Assembly: GCA_002155105.1 (NCBI GenBank)
Contig: MUZD01000003.1
Coordinates: 124,001 to 188,000, forward strand
DNA length: 64,000 bases
Direction of reading: 5' to 3'
Source: Sedimentibacter sp. SX930
GTDB taxonomy: Bacteria; Bacillota; Bacilli; Lactobacillales; Aerococcaceae
In this document: piece by piece, positions 29,332 to 38,288 of the stretch
Numbering within the stretch: position 1 is the stretch's first letter
Layout: each line of letters begins with the position of its first letter
Notes under the pieces: generated by a model
Told to the model about the DNA's origin: nothing
The model's database searches: none
Seen by the model: the letters and a program-made list of their open reading frames with translations, nothing else
Position numbers and translations under genes: made by a program

Positions 29332-29368
29332 CAAAAAAAGCCAGCAGAAAATTCATTCTGCTGACTGG
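29332..29368 (-). terminator. Terminator of the DUF177-rpmF operon
   Basis: AGTCAGCAGAA/TTCTGCTGGCT hairpin on the minus strand followed by TTTTTTTG, 22 nt after the rpmF stop. Confidence 0.8.
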
Positions 29369-29390
29369 AATTGCGGATGGCATTTCAGGA

Positions 29391-29570
29391 TTAGCTTTGT
29401 TTTTCGATAACTACTTCTCCGTCATAGTGACCGCATGATGCACAAACGTGGTGGCTCTTTTTCAATTCGCCACAGTTAGGGCATGCGTTCAAGCCTGGAA
29501 TTGATAACTTGAAGTGCGTACGTCTTTTTGCTTTTCTTGCTTTAGATGTTCTTCTTTTAGGTACTGCCAT
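29391..29570 (-). CDS. rpmF: 50S ribosomal protein L32
   Basis: 59 residues beginning [19 protein letters not shown], the invariant start of L32. Two CxxC pairs (Cys30/33 and 43/46) form a zinc ribbon, so this is the zinc-binding (C+) version. The ribosome site GGGAGG...GGAA precedes the ATG. It follows the DUF177 gene, the near-universal bacterial pairing. Confidence 0.97.
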   Translation of the reverse strand: MAVPKRRTSKARKAKRRTHFKLSIPGLNACPNCGELKKSHHVCASCGHYDGEVVIEKQS

Positions 29571-29628
29571 TTCCTTACACCTCCCTGTACTAATCGCTGT
29601 ATTTAGTTAAAAATCAGCGTCAAAAATT

Positions 29629-30186
29629 TCACTCTGTTTTTTCTTCGTCTTCTAACAGGGCCTTCAGACCAGCTAATCGCGGATCGATCTGATCGGTTTT
29701 TTCCTCTTGTCTCTTTCTTGCGAAAGATTCTTCGGAAACAACTTCCCATTCAGCGCCACTAGGCATTTCATCGGACACCATCTCTTCCGGCGTGAACACT
29801 TGTAGAGGCAGATTCAGCAGAATGTTGTCCTCGATAGCGGGGACCAGATTCACTTCATCACCTTCAAGCGGCAACACGACTTCCGCAGGATTGTCCTGCT
29901 CGAGATAGAGTGATTCACTTTCAGTGTACACTTCTTCGATTGCTAATTGCAAGGGTACATCAACTAATTCCAACGACCTTGACGAAGGCAGGGTAATCGT
30001 TAAATCGATTCGGAAATTGGCAAGCACAGAATGATTTTCGTATAATAAGAAACCTTCCGCCTTAATCGGCGACACTGCTTTGATTTCATTATTTCTTTGC
30101 ATCAATGAACTTTCCCGGTCTATCATCCGAGAGAAATAGTACGGTTCACCACGATGTTCTTGTAATTCTTTTAATGGCCACTTCAT
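29629..30186 (-). CDS. DUF177 family protein (YceD-like)
   Basis: 185 residues starting at MKWPLKELQEH, with FRIDLTITLPSSRSLELVDVP in the middle and the acidic C-terminal DPRLAGLKALLEDEE typical of the family. It is required for 23S rRNA accumulation in plants and probably has a related role in bacteria. The usual C-x-x-C of many family members is replaced by Ser. The start at 30186 has AGGGGTG at 6 nt; it is co-transcribed with rpmF from a near-consensus promoter. Confidence 0.9.
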   Translation of the reverse strand: MKWPLKELQEHRGEPYYFSRMIDRESSLMQRNNEIKAVSPIKAEGFLLYENHSVLANFRIDLTITLPSSRSLELVDVPLQLAIEEVYTESESLYLEQDNPAEVVLPLEGDEVNLVPAIEDNILLNLPLQVFTPEEMVSDEMPSGAEWEVVSEESFARKRQEEKTDQIDPRLAGLKALLEDEEKTE

Positions 30187-30214
30187 TTCCATCACCCCTA
30201 AAATAACAAATTGA

Positions 30215-30243
30215 ATTATACTAGTGAAAAAAAACTTTGTCAA
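30215..30243 (-). promoter_or_regulatory. Consensus promoter of the DUF177-rpmF operon
   Basis: On the minus strand, perfect TTGACA (30238-30243) and perfect TATAAT (30215-30220) are 17 bp apart, 28 bp before the start. It is the strongest sigma-A promoter I found here. Confidence 0.9.
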
Positions 30244-30280
30244 TGTATTTTCCTTTACATCAAAAAAGGAAAACGTTTTT

Positions 30281-30985
30281 TTATGCTTTTAATTCTTTGG
30301 CCAACGCGATTGTTTTGTCCAAAAGCACCTTTTCCGCGTCGACGATCGGATAGCGTTGCTCTTCATCTTCACTGTTCATCAAGGAAACTTCCGTGCAACC
30401 CAGCAGCACAATGTCCGCACCGAAATTTTTGAAATCTTCCAAAATTTCGTAATACAAAGGAAAAAATAAATGAGATCTCTCTTTGATGTAATAATAAATC
30501 ATTTTATTGATCTTGTCTTGTAATTCTCTGTCCGGCAATACCACTTGGTAGCCTTTCTCAACAAGCCGATTTTCGTAAATGCGGCTCTGATGCGTTCCCT
30601 CTGTGGCAAATAATCCGACTTTTTTTGCGCCCTCATAATGTTCCGCAATATAGTCGACCGTAAGATCGATCATATTCAGAATCGGAATATCCGTCTCCTT
30701 TTGAATATCATCGAAGAAATAATGGATAGTATTGCAGGGCATGATGATGAATTCTGGCTGAAGAATATTCAACATATGAACATCTTCTATCACTGCTTCC
30801 ACCGGATTCGGCTTGGTCGGATCCAAAATATATTCCGTACGATCGGGAATATCTGCGTGATTCATCAGAATGTAATTGAAATAATCTTGGTCGTTTTCAG
30901 GGAAATGACGCTTGTTCATTTCAACGAGAAAATTGGTCGTCGCCAGCGTTCCCATTCCTCCAAGAATACCAAAAAATTTTTTCAT
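30281..30985 (-). CDS. racD: Aspartate/glutamate racemase family protein, probable aspartate racemase
   Basis: 234 residues. The two catalytic cysteines lie in MPCNTIHYF (about 83) and LGCTEVSLM (about 194). The N-terminus is FFGILGGMGTLATTNFL. It should interconvert L- and D-aspartate without cofactor. It lies directly behind an ATP-grasp gene of the D-aspartate ligase type, in the same order and strand as the enterococcal and lactococcal pairs, so it probably supplies D-Asp for the peptidoglycan cross-bridge. The ribosome site is GAGGGA. Confidence 0.9.
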   Translation of the reverse strand: MKKFFGILGGMGTLATTNFLVEMNKRHFPENDQDYFNYILMNHADIPDRTEYILDPTKPNPVEAVIEDVHMLNILQPEFIIMPCNTIHYFFDDIQKETDIPILNMIDLTVDYIAEHYEGAKKVGLFATEGTHQSRIYENRLVEKGYQVVLPDRELQDKINKMIYYYIKERSHLFFPLYYEILEDFKNFGADIVLLGCTEVSLMNSEDEEQRYPIVDAEKVLLDKTIALAKELKA

Positions 30986-31026
30986 ACTTTCGCATCCCTC
31001 GTTTCCCGTTTGTTTCTTTATTCAGA

Positions 31027-32244
31027 TCATTCCTCTGGCGGATGCTCTCTGAATTTTTTGTAATAGTTGAATTTAGAAGCCAGCACATAGAATTTTCTTT
31101 TCGGGCTGACTTCAAAAGGCGCATCCAAAGGGTGCACTACTTTCCCATCTTTGTACAGCTCTTTTACTTTTTTCCGCAACACATCGGACTTGACATACTT
31201 CAGCAAAAGATTCTTTGGTGTCATAGTGAACAAGGCTTCATTCGTGTTGATCGTGACCCCAAGTTTTTTCTTGGCTATGTAATCTTCAATATAGTATTTC
31301 GCTACATTATTCCCGCTGGCGGTGACATAATAGTTGCTGACGCCCAGACGCCCGTTCAGTTCAAAGAAAACATAGTCATCTTTGCGCTCATCGTACTTCA
31401 CGTCAAAATTGGAGAAACCATAAAACTCGGTTTCCGCAATCAGTTTTTGGACGGAAGCAACGATTTTCTGCTCTTCCCTTGCCCAGATCGTCAGATGGTT
31501 TCCGATGGCGGATGGTGTATGGTCTTCCAAAAGGATGTGGCCGAACGCAATCAGCTTGATTTCCTTGTCCCTTGGAGATGTGTAGACCGTTACGACACCA
31601 AGGTAAGTGTCATCACCGGGCACGTACTCCTGCAGGATCAGGTTGTCTGTATAGCCGTTGTCGCGCACTAAATGATAGATGCGTTCAAGATCTTTTTCAT
31701 CGCGGCCGATGAAGACTTTTTCTTTGCCTTCAAAATGCAGCCCCTGATACAGGATGGCATTCGATGGCTTGATGATGATCGGAAATTCAAACGGCAATTC
31801 CAGTGAAAATTCATCCATGACTACAGTCTTCGGATAAGGAACACCTGCTTTTTCACAGATGGCGTAGAAACTTTCTTTATTGGTCGCCCGCAGGAATACA
31901 TCTTCATCCACATACGGAATGATCCAATCATCACTGAAGCGGTCCTTCGTTCGGATCAACAGTTCTGCATAGCGATCGTCTGCCCCGAAGATGATTTTTT
32001 TCATATTCGGATAGTCACGGCCGATTTGTTGAATGGTCTCAAAAAAATGATCCAGGTCATCGATTCCCGGTTGGATGTAATGCTTGATGATACGGGAATT
32101 GCCGATAGGGCCTATGATCATCGGGCTGATGAGATTCGTTTTAACTTGGTACGCTTCATAGAAAGCTCTGGCCAAACTATAGGCTCCTCTGTTTCCCCCT
32201 ACGATTACGGGAACGAAACTGACGGAGTTGGCTTCTTCGCTCAT
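31027..32244 (-). CDS. aslA: ATP-grasp D-aspartate ligase (peptidoglycan cross-bridge)
   Basis: 405 residues. The N-terminal domain begins FVPVIVGGNRGAYSLARAF; ATP-grasp features follow with PIIIKPSNAI, LILQEYVPGDDTY and the metal-binding FFELNGRLGVSNY. This matches Aslfm of E. faecium and AslA of L. lactis, which attach D-Asp to the Lys side chain of UDP-MurNAc-pentapeptide. A strong promoter and an AAGGAGG site precede it, and the aspartate racemase gene follows 41 nt downstream. An L-Lys-D-Asp bridge is predicted for the host wall. Confidence 0.88.
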   Translation of the reverse strand: MSEEANSVSFVPVIVGGNRGAYSLARAFYEAYQVKTNLISPMIIGPIGNSRIIKHYIQPGIDDLDHFFETIQQIGRDYPNMKKIIFGADDRYAELLIRTKDRFSDDWIIPYVDEDVFLRATNKESFYAICEKAGVPYPKTVVMDEFSLELPFEFPIIIKPSNAILYQGLHFEGKEKVFIGRDEKDLERIYHLVRDNGYTDNLILQEYVPGDDTYLGVVTVYTSPRDKEIKLIAFGHILLEDHTPSAIGNHLTIWAREEQKIVASVQKLIAETEFYGFSNFDVKYDERKDDYVFFELNGRLGVSNYYVTASGNNVAKYYIEDYIAKKKLGVTINTNEALFTMTPKNLLLKYVKSDVLRKKVKELYKDGKVVHPLDAPFEVSPKRKFYVLASKFNYYKKFREHPPEE

Positions 32245-32307
32245 TTGATTGTCCTCCTTAGTGCCTAAAACCGAACATTAACGGTTCTAGCATCTATTAA
32301 CCTATCC

Positions 32308-32336
32308 ATTATATTTCTTTGGTTGTAGTCAGTCAA
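32308..32336 (-). promoter_or_regulatory. Promoter of aslA-racD
   Basis: On the minus strand, TTGACT (32331-32336) and TATAAT (32308-32313), 17 bp apart. A small AACCG/CGGTT hairpin (32267-32284) lies in the leader. Confidence 0.8.
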
Positions 32337-32386
32337 ACGCTTCTTGCGATTTTTCATTAAAGTTTTCATTAATTTTATCAAAAAAA

Positions 32387-33604
32387 TTAGAACGGATTCC
32401 TCGGCTCATTGCGGATGTAAATGGGCGACCGGGTGAAATTCTGCTCCTCCAAAACCGGAAGCCCCCCCAAACGATAGATGCGGTCGCTCCTGATTTCCAG
32501 TTGCAAGTCCGCTGTATGGGGCTCACGCAATTTCGTGACGATCGGAGTATCCGTGTTTTTTTTCAAGCTGTTCAGATAGCGTCTTCCGGCCTCTGTAAAC
32601 CCGAGCAAGCGGATTGTGTCCGCTTTTTTCTGGAAAGAATCCGCTTCGTCCTTGGTTATCCCCAACAAAATATAGGAACAAACCCGCTGCAGCCGAGCCC
32701 ACGTCCAACGCTTGTTCTTCATGCGCCGAATGAAGGCCATAAAATCAGCTGCATCCTCGGCCTCCTTTTTCAGTCTGTACTCCAGGCCTTCTTCCACCTG
32801 ATAGATGTTCCGGAGTTCCGTGTGTGAAAGCAGCATGAGCTGATATTGCAGCATCGCCCAGTAAGAGGCCCAATCAAGCAGAGGGCGCCTCTCCAGCGCC
32901 TCTAAGGTCTCTTGCGGCACAAACCTGCCCATGTCCTCCCTTCCGGTTTCTTTCCCGTGGTGGAGGGACCATTCGCGAATGGCAGTACCACTTGCAAATT
33001 CTTGTCCAAAAGCTTCACTGTCGTTGTGCCCGGCACCTCGCCTGAGCACGATGGCCGTTTCCATCGGTTCGGGGAATTGTTCATTTTCTTTGACATACGC
33101 CAATCCGAGCTGATTATTGGGCGTTGAAAAGGAAATAGCAGAACCTTGTGGGCGCAAGACGTCGGCAATGGCCGTTTCCAGTTGCGCAGCATAGGTTCTG
33201 CCATCATTTCGGTAAGTCTGAAAAATCCGATCGATTTCCGCTTCGTGTTCGCGCAAGAAGCGGCTGTGAGAAACGAAATCTTCTGCTGTTCCTTCTTCAG
33301 CCCCGAATGCAAAGGCATCGCACTGCATCGCCTGCAATAAGCGGATGCCTGCTTTTGCGAACAGATCAGCGGCTTGCACACTTCCCAATACGGGCATCTC
33401 CACGACAATATCCGCGCCATTCCGCAATGCGATTTCCGCACGCGTCCATTTATCCAATAAAGCTGGAGCGCCCCTTTGGACAAAATTGCCGCTCATTGCG
33501 ACAACCATGACATCACTTTTGGTCATCCGTCTGGCTTCCGACAGTTGATAGCGGTGACCGTTATGGAAAGGATTGTATTCTGCGATTACACCACAAGCTT
33601 TCAT
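32387..33604 (-). CDS. tmcAL: tRNA(Met) cytidine acetate ligase TmcAL (YlbM family)
   Basis: 405 residues. The nucleotidyltransferase HxGH motif is in GVIAEYNPFHNGHRYQL at the N-terminus, followed by VVAMSGNFVQRGAPALLDKW and ALRNGADIVVEMP. It should make N4-acetylcytidine at the wobble base of elongator tRNA-Met using acetate and ATP. The start at 33604 has GGGGGCG. Its place behind the rsfS-methyltransferase block (56 nt) is the one seen in other Firmicutes. Confidence 0.94.
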   Translation of the reverse strand: MKACGVIAEYNPFHNGHRYQLSEARRMTKSDVMVVAMSGNFVQRGAPALLDKWTRAEIALRNGADIVVEMPVLGSVQAADLFAKAGIRLLQAMQCDAFAFGAEEGTAEDFVSHSRFLREHEAEIDRIFQTYRNDGRTYAAQLETAIADVLRPQGSAISFSTPNNQLGLAYVKENEQFPEPMETAIVLRRGAGHNDSEAFGQEFASGTAIREWSLHHGKETGREDMGRFVPQETLEALERRPLLDWASYWAMLQYQLMLLSHTELRNIYQVEEGLEYRLKKEAEDAADFMAFIRRMKNKRWTWARLQRVCSYILLGITKDEADSFQKKADTIRLLGFTEAGRRYLNSLKKNTDTPIVTKLREPHTADLQLEIRSDRIYRLGGLPVLEEQNFTRSPIYIRNEPRNPF

Positions 33605-33660
33605 CGAAGCGCCCCCTTTGGTTTCATTGTATGGTTGCGCGGTTTTTTGCCTTGGTTTGC

Positions 33661-34404
33661 TTAAGCTTTTTTGCAGGTAAAAAACCAGCGCGGACTGTCA
33701 GCGTGCACGTCAGCTTCACCAAATTCGGCTGTAGCCGTCACATCGGTGAAGCCGGCTTCTTCAAGGAGCCGTTTATAGACTTCCAGCGGATACGTGCGTT
33801 CGCGATGGTATTCCGAATGGCGTTCGAACAATTCCGGATTACTCTGGGATCCCACGAAGAAAGTCAAATCATGCTCGACACTGTTCGGAGCATCGCCGGC
33901 AAAACTTTCCCATAGGAAGGCTCCCGCTTCATCCTGATAGATGTATTGATATCCCGGAAAAACGTCATTGACTTGATGCATCGAATGGACGTCGAACAAA
34001 AAAACACCATCAGGAGCGAGATTCCGCATGACGCTTTGAAAGACTTCCGCCACTTCAGCTTCATCAGTCATGTAGCAAAGCGAATCAGAGAAGCACGTCA
34101 CGACGTCAAAATCCCCCATCGGCTCCAAAGAACGCATGTCCCCCACAGCCAACGAAAGCGTAACGCCTTCTTCCTGCATCCGATTGTATGCAAGTGAAAG
34201 CATTTCGTCGGAGAGATCTACCCCTGTTACCCGATGGCCTTTTTTCGCCAGTTCCACTGCAATCTTTCCTGTTCCGCATGCCAATTCCATGATGTCCAGA
34301 CCGGATTTCCCGGCTGTATATTTTTCAACATAAAGAAGCCAGCTGTCGTAGACAGACTGGTCCATTATTTCATCATAGTAATGGGCAAAGATGTCGTAAC
34401 TCAT
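33661..34404 (-). CDS. SAM-dependent methyltransferase (YqeM-like)
   Basis: 247 residues. SAM-binding motif I is LDIMELACGTGKIAVELAKK at about 36-54, then VTGVDLSDEML and VTCFSDSLCYM. It is a class I small-molecule-type methyltransferase, commonly found after rsfS in Firmicutes, with unknown substrate. Its ATG overlaps the rsfS stop (ATGA), so it is translationally coupled to it. Confidence 0.9.
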   Translation of the reverse strand: MSYDIFAHYYDEIMDQSVYDSWLLYVEKYTAGKSGLDIMELACGTGKIAVELAKKGHRVTGVDLSDEMLSLAYNRMQEEGVTLSLAVGDMRSLEPMGDFDVVTCFSDSLCYMTDEAEVAEVFQSVMRNLAPDGVFLFDVHSMHQVNDVFPGYQYIYQDEAGAFLWESFAGDAPNSVEHDLTFFVGSQSNPELFERHSEYHRERTYPLEVYKRLLEEAGFTDVTATAEFGEADVHADSPRWFFTCKKA

Positions 34405-34766
34405 TGCTCAGTGACCATCCCCGAGATGTCGACCATTGGCGCATCACTCCATAATTTTTCGATGTTGTAATAGCCACGTTCCTCATGGTTGAATACATGC
34501 ACGATGACGTCGTTCAAATCGATCAATGTCCATTTACCTGAATCTTTGCCTTCAACATTTTTGACTTCGCCTTTGTTTTTGTGCACGTTCTCTACGATCG
34601 CTTCCACGATTGCAGCGACTTGCTTTTCATTACGGCCGTTCATGACGACAAAGTAATCACCGATAGATGTCAAACCGCGTACATCCAATGCCATGATATC
34701 CTGAGCCAATTTGTCATCTGCTGCTTTAACCACTACTTCCAATAATTCTTCACTTGTTAATTTCAT
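34401..34766 (-). CDS. rsfS: Ribosome silencing factor RsfS
   Basis: 121 residues from MKLTSEELLEVVVKAADDK. The family blocks DYFVVMNGRNEKQVAAIVEAI, DSGKWTLIDLNDVIVHVF and ERGYYNIEKLWSD are complete. It binds L14 and blocks joining of the subunits during starvation. The start overlaps the yqeK stop as ATGA and has GTGGGGA. Confidence 0.96.
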   Translation of the reverse strand: MKLTSEELLEVVVKAADDKLAQDIMALDVRGLTSIGDYFVVMNGRNEKQVAAIVEAIVENVHKNKGEVKNVEGKDSGKWTLIDLNDVIVHVFNHEERGYYNIEKLWSDAPMVDISGMVTEQ

Positions 34767-35380
34767 TCTGATTTCCCCACTTTTCTTTGGATCCAACTGT
34801 TGTAGACATAGATTGTGCCGGGATAAATCGGCAGTTCTTTCTTCACCAGATGGATGATTGTTTTTTCTATTTTAAAATATGCTGCCTCATCCAGGCTGTC
34901 CTCAGCCAGTCTTCTGGCTTCGTCCACACCCTTGAAGGCGCGTCCTGATTCGATGTAATCGGCGATGAAGAGGACTTTCCCGATCAGGGTCATCGTCTCG
35001 CCACCGATTGTATGCTGGCGGATTGCGCCAAGGATAGCCTCGTCCGTGATTCCGAATAGCGTTTTGGCATAATAAGCGCCGACAGGGCCATGCATGATTT
35101 CGCTGCCGTAACCGGTCATTTCGCTGTCCATCCCTTCGGACAGGACGATTGCCTTCATGCTTTCCGGGTCATGCTCTTTGGAAAAGTCGTGCAGGAGAGC
35201 GGCCAAAGAACAGGCTTCCACAGCTGCGCCGTATTTTTCCGCCAATTGGATGGAACAGGCTTCGACCCGCAGCACATGCTGAAAACGCGATGGCTTCATC
35301 TGTTTTTCCACTTCCGCCAAAATGGCTTCCCGCGTCCAATCCGTATAGATCCCTGTGTATGCAAGCTCAGTCTTCGTCAT
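34763..35380 (-). CDS. yqeK: HD-domain diadenosine tetraphosphatase YqeK
   Basis: 205 residues. The HD metal centre is visible: H in RFQHVLRVEACS, LLHDFSKEHDP, then HGPVGAYYA and RQHTIGGETMTLIGKVLFIADYIE. Family members split Ap4A symmetrically. It overlaps nadD by 14 nt and rsfS by 4 nt, within the tightly packed yqeG-to-methyltransferase operon. Confidence 0.94.
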   Translation of the reverse strand: MTKTELAYTGIYTDWTREAILAEVEKQMKPSRFQHVLRVEACSIQLAEKYGAAVEACSLAALLHDFSKEHDPESMKAIVLSEGMDSEMTGYGSEIMHGPVGAYYAKTLFGITDEAILGAIRQHTIGGETMTLIGKVLFIADYIESGRAFKGVDEARRLAEDSLDEAAYFKIEKTIIHLVKKELPIYPGTIYVYNSWIQRKVGKSE

Positions 35381-36032
35381 CGAGATAGAGTCCTTCTTTC
35401 AAAATGTAATCTTTGACGTCCTCTTTCACCAAATAACGGATCGAGCGGCCGGTTTTGACCATCTTGCGGATTTCCGTCGAACTGATGTCGATCAACGGCG
35501 CATCAACCCAAATGATCGGATAGATGCTTTCCCTTCCGTATCCTGGCCTGGCGACGCCGACGAACTGCACAAGTTGCACCAATTCATCGATGCGTTCCCA
35601 CTTCGGCAAGTATTCCACCATGTCCCCGCCGATGATGAAATAATAATCGGTGTCCGGATGCATGGCAGTCAATAATTTCATCGTCTCGATCGTGAAACTC
35701 TTGCCGCCCCGCTCCAACTCGATCGTTTCGATATCGAACAGCGGATTGCCCGCAATGGACAACCGCACCATCGACTCGCGATGTTTCGCCGGGATCGATT
35801 CTTTTTCGTCGACATGAGGGGGTTCGGCATCGGGCATGAAATAGATCTTATCCAAGCCGAGTTGTTCCCCAACCTGCTGCGCGACGATCAGATGGCCTAA
35901 ATGGGGCGGACTGAAGGTCCCTCCCATGATGCCGATGCGTTTCCGGTCCTGGAAAGCGATCTGTGTCTCGACCTCGGTTTCTTCGATGATCATATAATCC
36001 GTTTGTCCGATCAAATTTAAAGTTGTGATCAA
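35367..36032 (-). CDS. nadD: Nicotinate-nucleotide adenylyltransferase NadD
   Basis: 221 residues with an N-terminal extension of about 30, as in other lactic acid bacteria. GIMGGTFSPPHLGHL holds the HxGH nucleotidyltransferase motif, and SSTEIRKM is the second signature. It makes deamido-NAD. The start is a TTG at 36032 with GAGGTGAG nine bases upstream; no ATG before the catalytic core has a comparable site, except one 39 nt downstream without it. Confidence 0.94.
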   Translation of the reverse strand: MITTLNLIGQTDYMIIEETEVETQIAFQDRKRIGIMGGTFSPPHLGHLIVAQQVGEQLGLDKIYFMPDAEPPHVDEKESIPAKHRESMVRLSIAGNPLFDIETIELERGGKSFTIETMKLLTAMHPDTDYYFIIGGDMVEYLPKWERIDELVQLVQFVGVARPGYGRESIYPIIWVDAPLIDISSTEIRKMVKTGRSIRYLVKEDVKDYILKEGLYLDDED

Positions 36033-36070
36033 TTTTTTCTCACCTCAATAAAATAGGGATTGGCCTGCCT

Positions 36071-36382
36071 TTAGATTTTTTCAACGACAGTCGAATAACG
36101 ACGATTCTTTTCTTTGGTTGAGGGTTTGAACAACACAAGCGTGCGTCCGATCTGTTGGACGACTTTCGCTTGCAGTTTTTCTTCGATCACTGCAGCGACA
36201 TCTTCCGTTTCTTCATCCGTGTTCTGCAGAAGAGCGATTTTCAGCAATTCCCTTTTCTCCAATGCTTCCCCGATTTGGTAAAGCATCTCTTCGTTCAATC
36301 CACCTTTACCCACTTGGAAGAGCGGATTCATATGGTGCGCTTCTTTTTTCAGATATTGTTTTTGTTTGCCTCTTAATTCCAT
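36071..36382 (-). CDS. yhbY: CRM-domain RNA-binding protein YhbY
   Basis: 103 residues beginning ELRGKQKQYLKKEAHHMNPL, followed by FQVGKGGLNEEML with the family's GxxG-type loop, and the end of the CRM domain QQIGRTLVLFKPS. It associates with pre-50S particles. It is the usual neighbour of yqeH and nadD. Confidence 0.95.
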   Translation of the reverse strand: MELRGKQKQYLKKEAHHMNPLFQVGKGGLNEEMLYQIGEALEKRELLKIALLQNTDEETEDVAAVIEEKLQAKVVQQIGRTLVLFKPSTKEKNRRYSTVVEKI

Positions 36383-36403
36383 TTGACACCTCAGTCTTTT
36401 TTA

Positions 36404-37531
36404 TTAAATAATCGGTTTGCGCATGACAGCGTCCACGCCTTGCGGGACCCATGCTGCGACTTTACCCGGTTTGCGGACAGTAATCCATCCCAATCCGGAA
36501 AATACGATATCGGACGGTACTTTGACATTGAATTCACGTCTGACCAACGGCGGGAAATTTTCAGCGTCTTCCGCAGACGGCGGCTGAAGAAGGGTCCCCA
36601 GATGTTTTGCATAGAATTCATCCGCTTTTTCCAATTTGGTGCGGTGAATGTTCAAGTCATTCGAGAAATAGCAAGTGAAGGATGATTTTTCTCCACTGAT
36701 GAAATCAAAGCGCGATGCGCCGCCCAAGAACAGTGTCTGTTCCGGGTTCAATTGATAAGTGATCGGTTTGATTTCGTGTTGCGGCGCTACGAGCTTCAAT
36801 TCTTTCGGGCTCAGCACATGCGCCATCTGATGATGATGGATGATCCCCGGCGTATCGATGAGGAAATGCCCATCGTCCAAAGGAATACGGATCTGATCCA
36901 ACGTTGTGCCAGGGAATTGGGAAGTCGTGATGACATCTTCCTTGTTGCCTGTCGCCGCACGGATGATCTGGTTCATGACAGTGGATTTACCTACGTTCGT
37001 AACGCCCACGACATAAACATCTCTGCCATCCCGGTGTTCTTCGATGGTTTCCAACAGATCATCGATGGACGTCGCTTTCTTGCCGCTTACCAGCATGACA
37101 TCAACCGGACGCAAGCCTACTGACTGCACCTGTTCCGTCAACCATTGCTTCACACGGGACAGTTTGACCGACTTCGGCAAAACATCCACTTTATTTCCGA
37201 CAACCAACACTTTGTTTTTGCCCGCAAAGCGATGCAAGCCGGGGATCATGCTGCCGTATACATCAAACAGATCGATGACGTTGACGATCAAGGCATCTTC
37301 CATCGAGATGGTATTCAGCATAGCCAAAAACTCATCATCCGTGACGGACACTTTTTCCATCTGATTGTAGTGGCGCAATCTGAAACAGCGTTGGCAGTAT
37401 AATTGCCCGGAATCCAATCCCTTTTGCAGAGCGGCCGCCGGGGTATACCCTCGTTCGGTCGGATCATCGGTCTGGATTTTCGCCCCACAGCCGATGCAAT
37501 AGAGATCTTCTGTTAATTCTTCTTTAGTCAA
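36404..37531 (-). CDS. yqeH: Circularly permuted GTPase YqeH
   Basis: 375 residues. An N-terminal zinc finger (CIGCGAKIQ and CQRCF) precedes permuted G motifs: NKVD (G4) at about 107, then SGKKA (G5), then GVTNVGKST (G1) and DTPG (G3). It is required for 30S assembly in B. subtilis. It overlaps the yqeG end by 8 nt. Confidence 0.96.
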   Translation of the reverse strand: MTKEELTEDLYCIGCGAKIQTDDPTERGYTPAAALQKGLDSGQLYCQRCFRLRHYNQMEKVSVTDDEFLAMLNTISMEDALIVNVIDLFDVYGSMIPGLHRFAGKNKVLVVGNKVDVLPKSVKLSRVKQWLTEQVQSVGLRPVDVMLVSGKKATSIDDLLETIEEHRDGRDVYVVGVTNVGKSTVMNQIIRAATGNKEDVITTSQFPGTTLDQIRIPLDDGHFLIDTPGIIHHHQMAHVLSPKELKLVAPQHEIKPITYQLNPEQTLFLGGASRFDFISGEKSSFTCYFSNDLNIHRTKLEKADEFYAKHLGTLLQPPSAEDAENFPPLVRREFNVKVPSDIVFSGLGWITVRKPGKVAAWVPQGVDAVMRKPII

Positions 37532-38051
37532 GTGATTTCCTCCATATCATTCCTGGATCATTTTTCAACAAACGTTTCAGCAGTTTTCTTTCAAAGAATC
37601 GATTTATGCGCGTATTCCATCCGTCCGAATTGATGATCGGCATTACCCACACACTCTTGACTCCCGCTCGATTTGCACCAAAAACATCCGTAAGCAATTG
37701 GTCCCCAACCATCAGGCACTGGTCCAACGGAAGCTGCAGCTGTTCAGCTGCCTTGATGTACCCACGGCGGGAAGGCTTCATGGACCTTGGCACATAAGTC
37801 AATTGCAGTTTATCCGCGATTATCTTGATGCGCTTATCACTGTTGTTGGAGATGATGACGACAGGTATCGCATTTTCTTTCATCAAAGCGATCCAATCCT
37901 TCAATTCCTGTGTCCCTTCCGGATTATTCCAGGCGATCAAGGTATTGTCCAGATCGGTCAGTACACCTTTGATGTTGTTCTTTTCAAGTTGTTCCGGAGT
38001 GATGTGATAGATGGACTCCACCATCCATGTCGGTTTGAATTTATTTAACAT
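37524..38051 (-). CDS. yqeG: YqeG family HAD-type phosphatase
   Basis: 175 residues, HAD IIIA type. Motif 1 LTDLDNTLIAWN, motif 2 VIISNNS and motif 3/4 MVGDQLLTDVFGANRAG are intact. The substrate is uncertain, with phosphatidylglycerophosphate considered for distant relatives. First gene of the ribosome/NAD operon; the ribosome site is GAGGAGA. Confidence 0.93.
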   Translation of the reverse strand: MLNKFKPTWMVESIYHITPEQLEKNNIKGVLTDLDNTLIAWNNPEGTQELKDWIALMKENAIPVVIISNNSDKRIKIIADKLQLTYVPRSMKPSRRGYIKAAEQLQLPLDQCLMVGDQLLTDVFGANRAGVKSVWVMPIINSDGWNTRINRFFERKLLKRLLKNDPGMIWRKSLD

Positions 38052-38260
38052 AATGTCTCCTCATCAAAAAAATAAGAGGACGGGAAAAAGCAACAACGTC
38101 ACTTTTCAAGCAGAACCCGAGAGAACTCCCCCAAGTCGCGCCCCAAAACCGAAAAACTGCACGGCACACAATCCGAAAAAAAACATCCTGTACCCCACAA
38201 AAAAGTTTTGACCCAGCCTCACTACTATCCAATTGTATATTATAACCCCATTCCAGTAAC

Positions 38261-38288
38261 ATTATAAAGCATAAACCAAAAAATACAA
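38261..38288 (-). promoter_or_regulatory. Promoter of the yqeG operon
   Basis: On the minus strand, TTGTAT (38283-38288) and TATAAT (38261-38266) with 16 bp between. It gives a leader of about 200 nt before yqeG. The -35 box abuts hairpin element A, which begins at 38289. The leader carries GGCTGGGTCAAAAC and a T-rich stretch, and I see no gene in it. Confidence 0.7.

Noticed and set aside
29240-29383. Longer N-terminus for the DUF3397 protein
   Set aside because: It would start inside the rpmF terminator hairpin; the ATG at 29239 has a good AAGGAG site and gives the usual family length.
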